From Bacillota bacterium (lineage in GTDB: Bacteria; Bacillota; Bacilli; Alicyclobacillales; Alicyclobacillaceae): 6,235 nt of DNA. Positions 4,910 to 6,235 of this stretch are shown here, piece by piece (position 1 is the stretch's first letter; each line of letters begins with the position of its first letter). The stretch lies in assembly GCA_021820805.1 (NCBI GenBank), contig JAKADF010000217.1:1-6235 (forward strand), given 5' to 3'. A program made the position numbers and the translations under genes. The notes below the pieces were generated by a model that was not told where the DNA came from, did not search any database, and saw only the letters and a program-made list of their open reading frames with translations.

Positions 4910-5525
4910 TCATTCAAACCCACGCCTGCCTATATCACGATAGATTTCATCCAAAATTTGCATGATCTGTATGGACTCGTCCGGGAAGTTATCCGGAACG
5001 CGTCTTTTCTGAACACAATCTGAAAAATGCTCAACTTCGGCTTTGTACATGTTAAATTGTTCAAATGATTCGATCCGATTTTCGTCTGCGGTTTTCAGTT
5101 CTAATGTCGGGTTTCCAAAGTCTGGTCTAAATGGGCAACTGAGTATAAGCGTACCTTCAGAGCCTGCTATTTGCAGGAATTGGCGCCGCTGAACCTCAAA
5201 AGAGCAATCAAGATGAGCGAGCACTCCATTTGAAAACTCGAGTGCTGCAGTCAATGAAGTATCGACACATCCATCCTTTGCTAAACGTGCGACAGCATGA
5301 ACCTTCTTCAATTTTCCATTTCCGGATACTGTCCGAATTGCGTGAACACAGTAACACCCGACATCGTAAAGTGATCCACCGCCAAAGTCTGGATTTAATC
5401 GAATGTCAGATGGATTCGCCAAAAAAAAACTAAATGAAGATGTAATGAGTCGAATATCGCCAATTTGACCAGAAGTAAGGATATCCCTTACGCGCTGTCC
5501 CAAGAACTCCAAAGCGAATTGACAT
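4910..5525 (-). pseudogene. Gfo/Idh/MocA oxidoreductase, internal deletion and frameshift
   Basis: Intact members are NAD(P)-dependent dehydrogenases of about 330 residues acting on sugars or related polyols. Here translation from ATG 5525, backed by an excellent AAGGGGAG site (5531-5538), gives MSIRFGVLGTAR, the first Rossmann strand and glycine loop, and then runs out of frame to a stop after about 30 residues. The shifted frame resumes as QRVRDILTSGQIGDIRLI, which normally lies near residue 135, and continues through GGGSLYDVGCYCVHAIR to the natural C-terminus ending RRGFE. About 120 residues are missing, including the rest of the cofactor fold and the EKP-type lysine motif. A TTG at 5512 could start the longer frame but has no ribosome binding site, and the product could not bind cofactor. 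The join falls in ACAGCGCGT (5490-5498). The C-terminal part is otherwise undamaged, so the event looks recent. Confidence 0.82.
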
Positions 5526-5566
5526 AATATCTCCCCTTCTGTGTCTCTTCTTCCGTGATTAAGTCC

Positions 5567-5595
5567 ATTTTGCTAAATTTCTAAAAATTAGGCAA
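5567..5595 (-). promoter_or_regulatory. candidate sigma-A promoter of the oxidoreductase remnant
   Basis: On the minus strand TTGCCT (5590-5595) and CAAAAT (5567-5572) are separated by 17 bases, each matching the consensus at four of six positions. The spacer overlaps an imperfect 19-bp palindrome, CTAA-x-TTT ... AAA-x-TTAG (5573-5591), which could be an operator. The leader to the ATG at 5525 would be about 35 bases. It is plausible but not strong. Confidence 0.3.
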
Positions 5596-5675
5596 ACTCA
5601 CATTCAGTTTTAACGTACTTTTCATACTTTGTTGTCATGGAAAGACGGCCAAACATCATGGGTGGGGGTAATGAG

Positions 5676-5933
5676 ATGGTAAAATACATTGTTCAACCAG
5701 GAGATACACTCGGTAACATTGCAGTGAAGTATCGTACGACTGTCCAGGCAATCGTGCGAGCGAACGGAATTAAAGACCCAAATATGATCCATACCGGCCA
5801 AATCATTCGGATCCCAACTAAATATTATCACGACGATATGCATCATCATTCTGATCATCATGGTAAGTACTCCTCGGGAAAGCCTGGTAACCCACACGAT
5901 CACGATGACCACTATTATTTTTATCACGATTAG
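5676..5933 (+). CDS. small LysM protein with His/Asp/Tyr-rich tail
   Basis: This 85-residue protein has one LysM domain at about residues 3-47: YIVQPGDTLGNIAVKY, then AIVRANGIKDPNMIHTGQIIRIP. LysM binds the N-acetylglucosamine backbone of peptidoglycan or chitin-like glycans. The tail from about residue 50 contains ten histidines, seven aspartates and six tyrosines in clusters such as HDDMHHHSDHH and HDHDDHYYFYHD, which could bind metal or join a cross-linked coat. There is no signal peptide, as in many LysM proteins of the spore coat and cortex, so a spore location is possible but inferred. ATG 5676 is chosen because GGTGGGGG (5661-5668) lies seven bases ahead and the domain starts at once; ATGs at 5637 and 5658 would add 13 or 6 unconserved residues without a better site. 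It is divergent from the oxidoreductase remnant. Confidence 0.88.
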   Translation: MVKYIVQPGDTLGNIAVKYRTTVQAIVRANGIKDPNMIHTGQIIRIPTKYYHDDMHHHSDHHGKYSSGKPGNPHDHDDHYYFYHD

Positions 5934-5940
5934 CATAAAC

Positions 5941-5970
5941 AATGCCCCCACCCGACACGGTGAGGGCATT
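5941..5970. terminator. bidirectional terminator between convergent genes
   Basis: AATGCCC-C-CACC (5941-5952) pairs with GGTG-A-GGGCATT (5959-5970) around a CGACAC loop, with one C-A mismatch. It starts eight bases after the LysM stop and ends 17 bases from the stop of the convergent dehydrogenase. T-runs on both sides are poor (ATATT on plus, GTTTA on minus), but the stem is GC-rich and well placed to serve both genes. Confidence 0.7.
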
Positions 5971-5986
5971 ATATTGCAAGAGGTAT

Positions 5987-6235
5987 CTAATACCCTGTGT
6001 CACGATTGACTATACCCGCCATCTTAACGCCTGATAAGTATCTTTCGAGGTTTTGAACGAAAAACGAACTAACATCCTCTACCAGGCTTGGCCCAGATAT
6101 ATGAGGCGTAACATATACATTTGGAAGTGACCAGAGTTCACTTTCCTTTGGAAGCGGTTCTGTTTCAAAAACATCGAGAACTGCTCCTCCAAGATGATTT
6201 GTGCGTAAATGAGATACTAAATCAGATTCGGAAAT
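5987..6235 (-). CDS. D-2-hydroxyacid dehydrogenase, C-terminal part
   Basis: The last 82 residues of a D-isomer-specific 2-hydroxyacid dehydrogenase enter from the right edge; the start lies outside the window. These NAD(P)-dependent enzymes interconvert 2-hydroxy acids and 2-oxo acids. The visible part includes LGGAVLDVFETEPLPKES, which holds the conserved glutamate of the active site, and LPNVYVTPHISGPS, which holds the catalytic histidine. The usual closing helix follows, with FFVQNLERYLSG and a short end at GY. This fragment is intact and in one frame. Substrate cannot be told from this end. It is on the same strand as the Gfo/Idh remnant but separated from it by the LysM gene on the other strand, so they do not share an operon. 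Confidence 0.93.
   Translation of the reverse strand: MSESDLVSHLRTNHLGGAVLDVFETEPLPKESELWSLPNVYVTPHISGPSLVEDVSSFFVQNLERYLSGVKMAGIVNRDTGY

Noticed and set aside
4910..5512. Intact 200-residue oxidoreductase starting at TTG 5512
   Set aside because: No ribosome binding site serves that TTG, while the strong one serves ATG 5525 in a different frame that encodes the authentic Gfo/Idh N-terminus; the cofactor domain is missing.
5622..5969. 115-residue open frame antisense to the LysM gene
   Set aside because: It is the mirror of the His-rich codons and covers the terminator; the plus strand has a clear LysM domain and ribosome binding site.

Overview
The window looks like chromosomal DNA from a spore-forming, low-to-moderate GC Bacillota (Bacillales type). 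The evidence is a DUF3231 protein (family mostly in Bacillales), a PadR/HAAS gene pair, an OsmC-type thiol peroxidase, a LysM protein with a His-rich tail, strong AGGAGG-like ribosome binding sites (one serving a TTG start) and intrinsic terminators with T-runs. I cannot name a genus. There are no tRNA or rRNA genes, no CRISPR array and no intact transposase.

Layout. 1-424: gene-free. It holds two 53-bp tandem repeat units, one copy of a 29-bp repeat (145-173), a hairpin (230-254), one copy of a C6-box repeat (269-304) and a possible PadR operator just before the first gene. 425-1329 (+): PadR regulator overlapping a HAAS/DUF1700 membrane protein, a two-gene operon. 1330-1775: no supportable gene. 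1776-2231 (+): OsmC-family hydroperoxide reductase. 2329-2907 (-): YdcF/SanA-like DUF218 membrane protein, convergent with OsmC; the second C6-box copy lies in the gap. 2908-3611: gene-poor, with inverted repeats, a possible decayed coding region and a minus-strand terminator. 3612-4744 (-): a 30-residue candidate membrane peptide downstream of a full-length DUF3231 protein with two internal repeats. 4808-4882: the second 29-bp repeat copy, inverted relative to the first, and a strong terminator. 4910-5525 (-): a Gfo/Idh/MocA oxidoreductase that has lost most of its NAD-binding half by internal deletion with a frameshift. 5676-5933 (+): a small LysM protein with a His/Asp/Tyr-rich tail. 5987-6235 (-): the C-terminal end of a D-2-hydroxyacid dehydrogenase running off the window.

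Function. The genes do not form one pathway. PadR/HAAS is a self-contained regulatory module; OsmC handles peroxides; YdcF and LysM suggest envelope roles; the two dehydrogenases (one dead) are sugar or hydroxy-acid enzymes. The strongest signs of genome change are the deleted oxidoreductase and the dispersed repeats. I found no convincing new defence or mobile system. The best candidates for undescribed biology are the repeat family, the small membrane ORF beside DUF3231, and the His-rich LysM protein.
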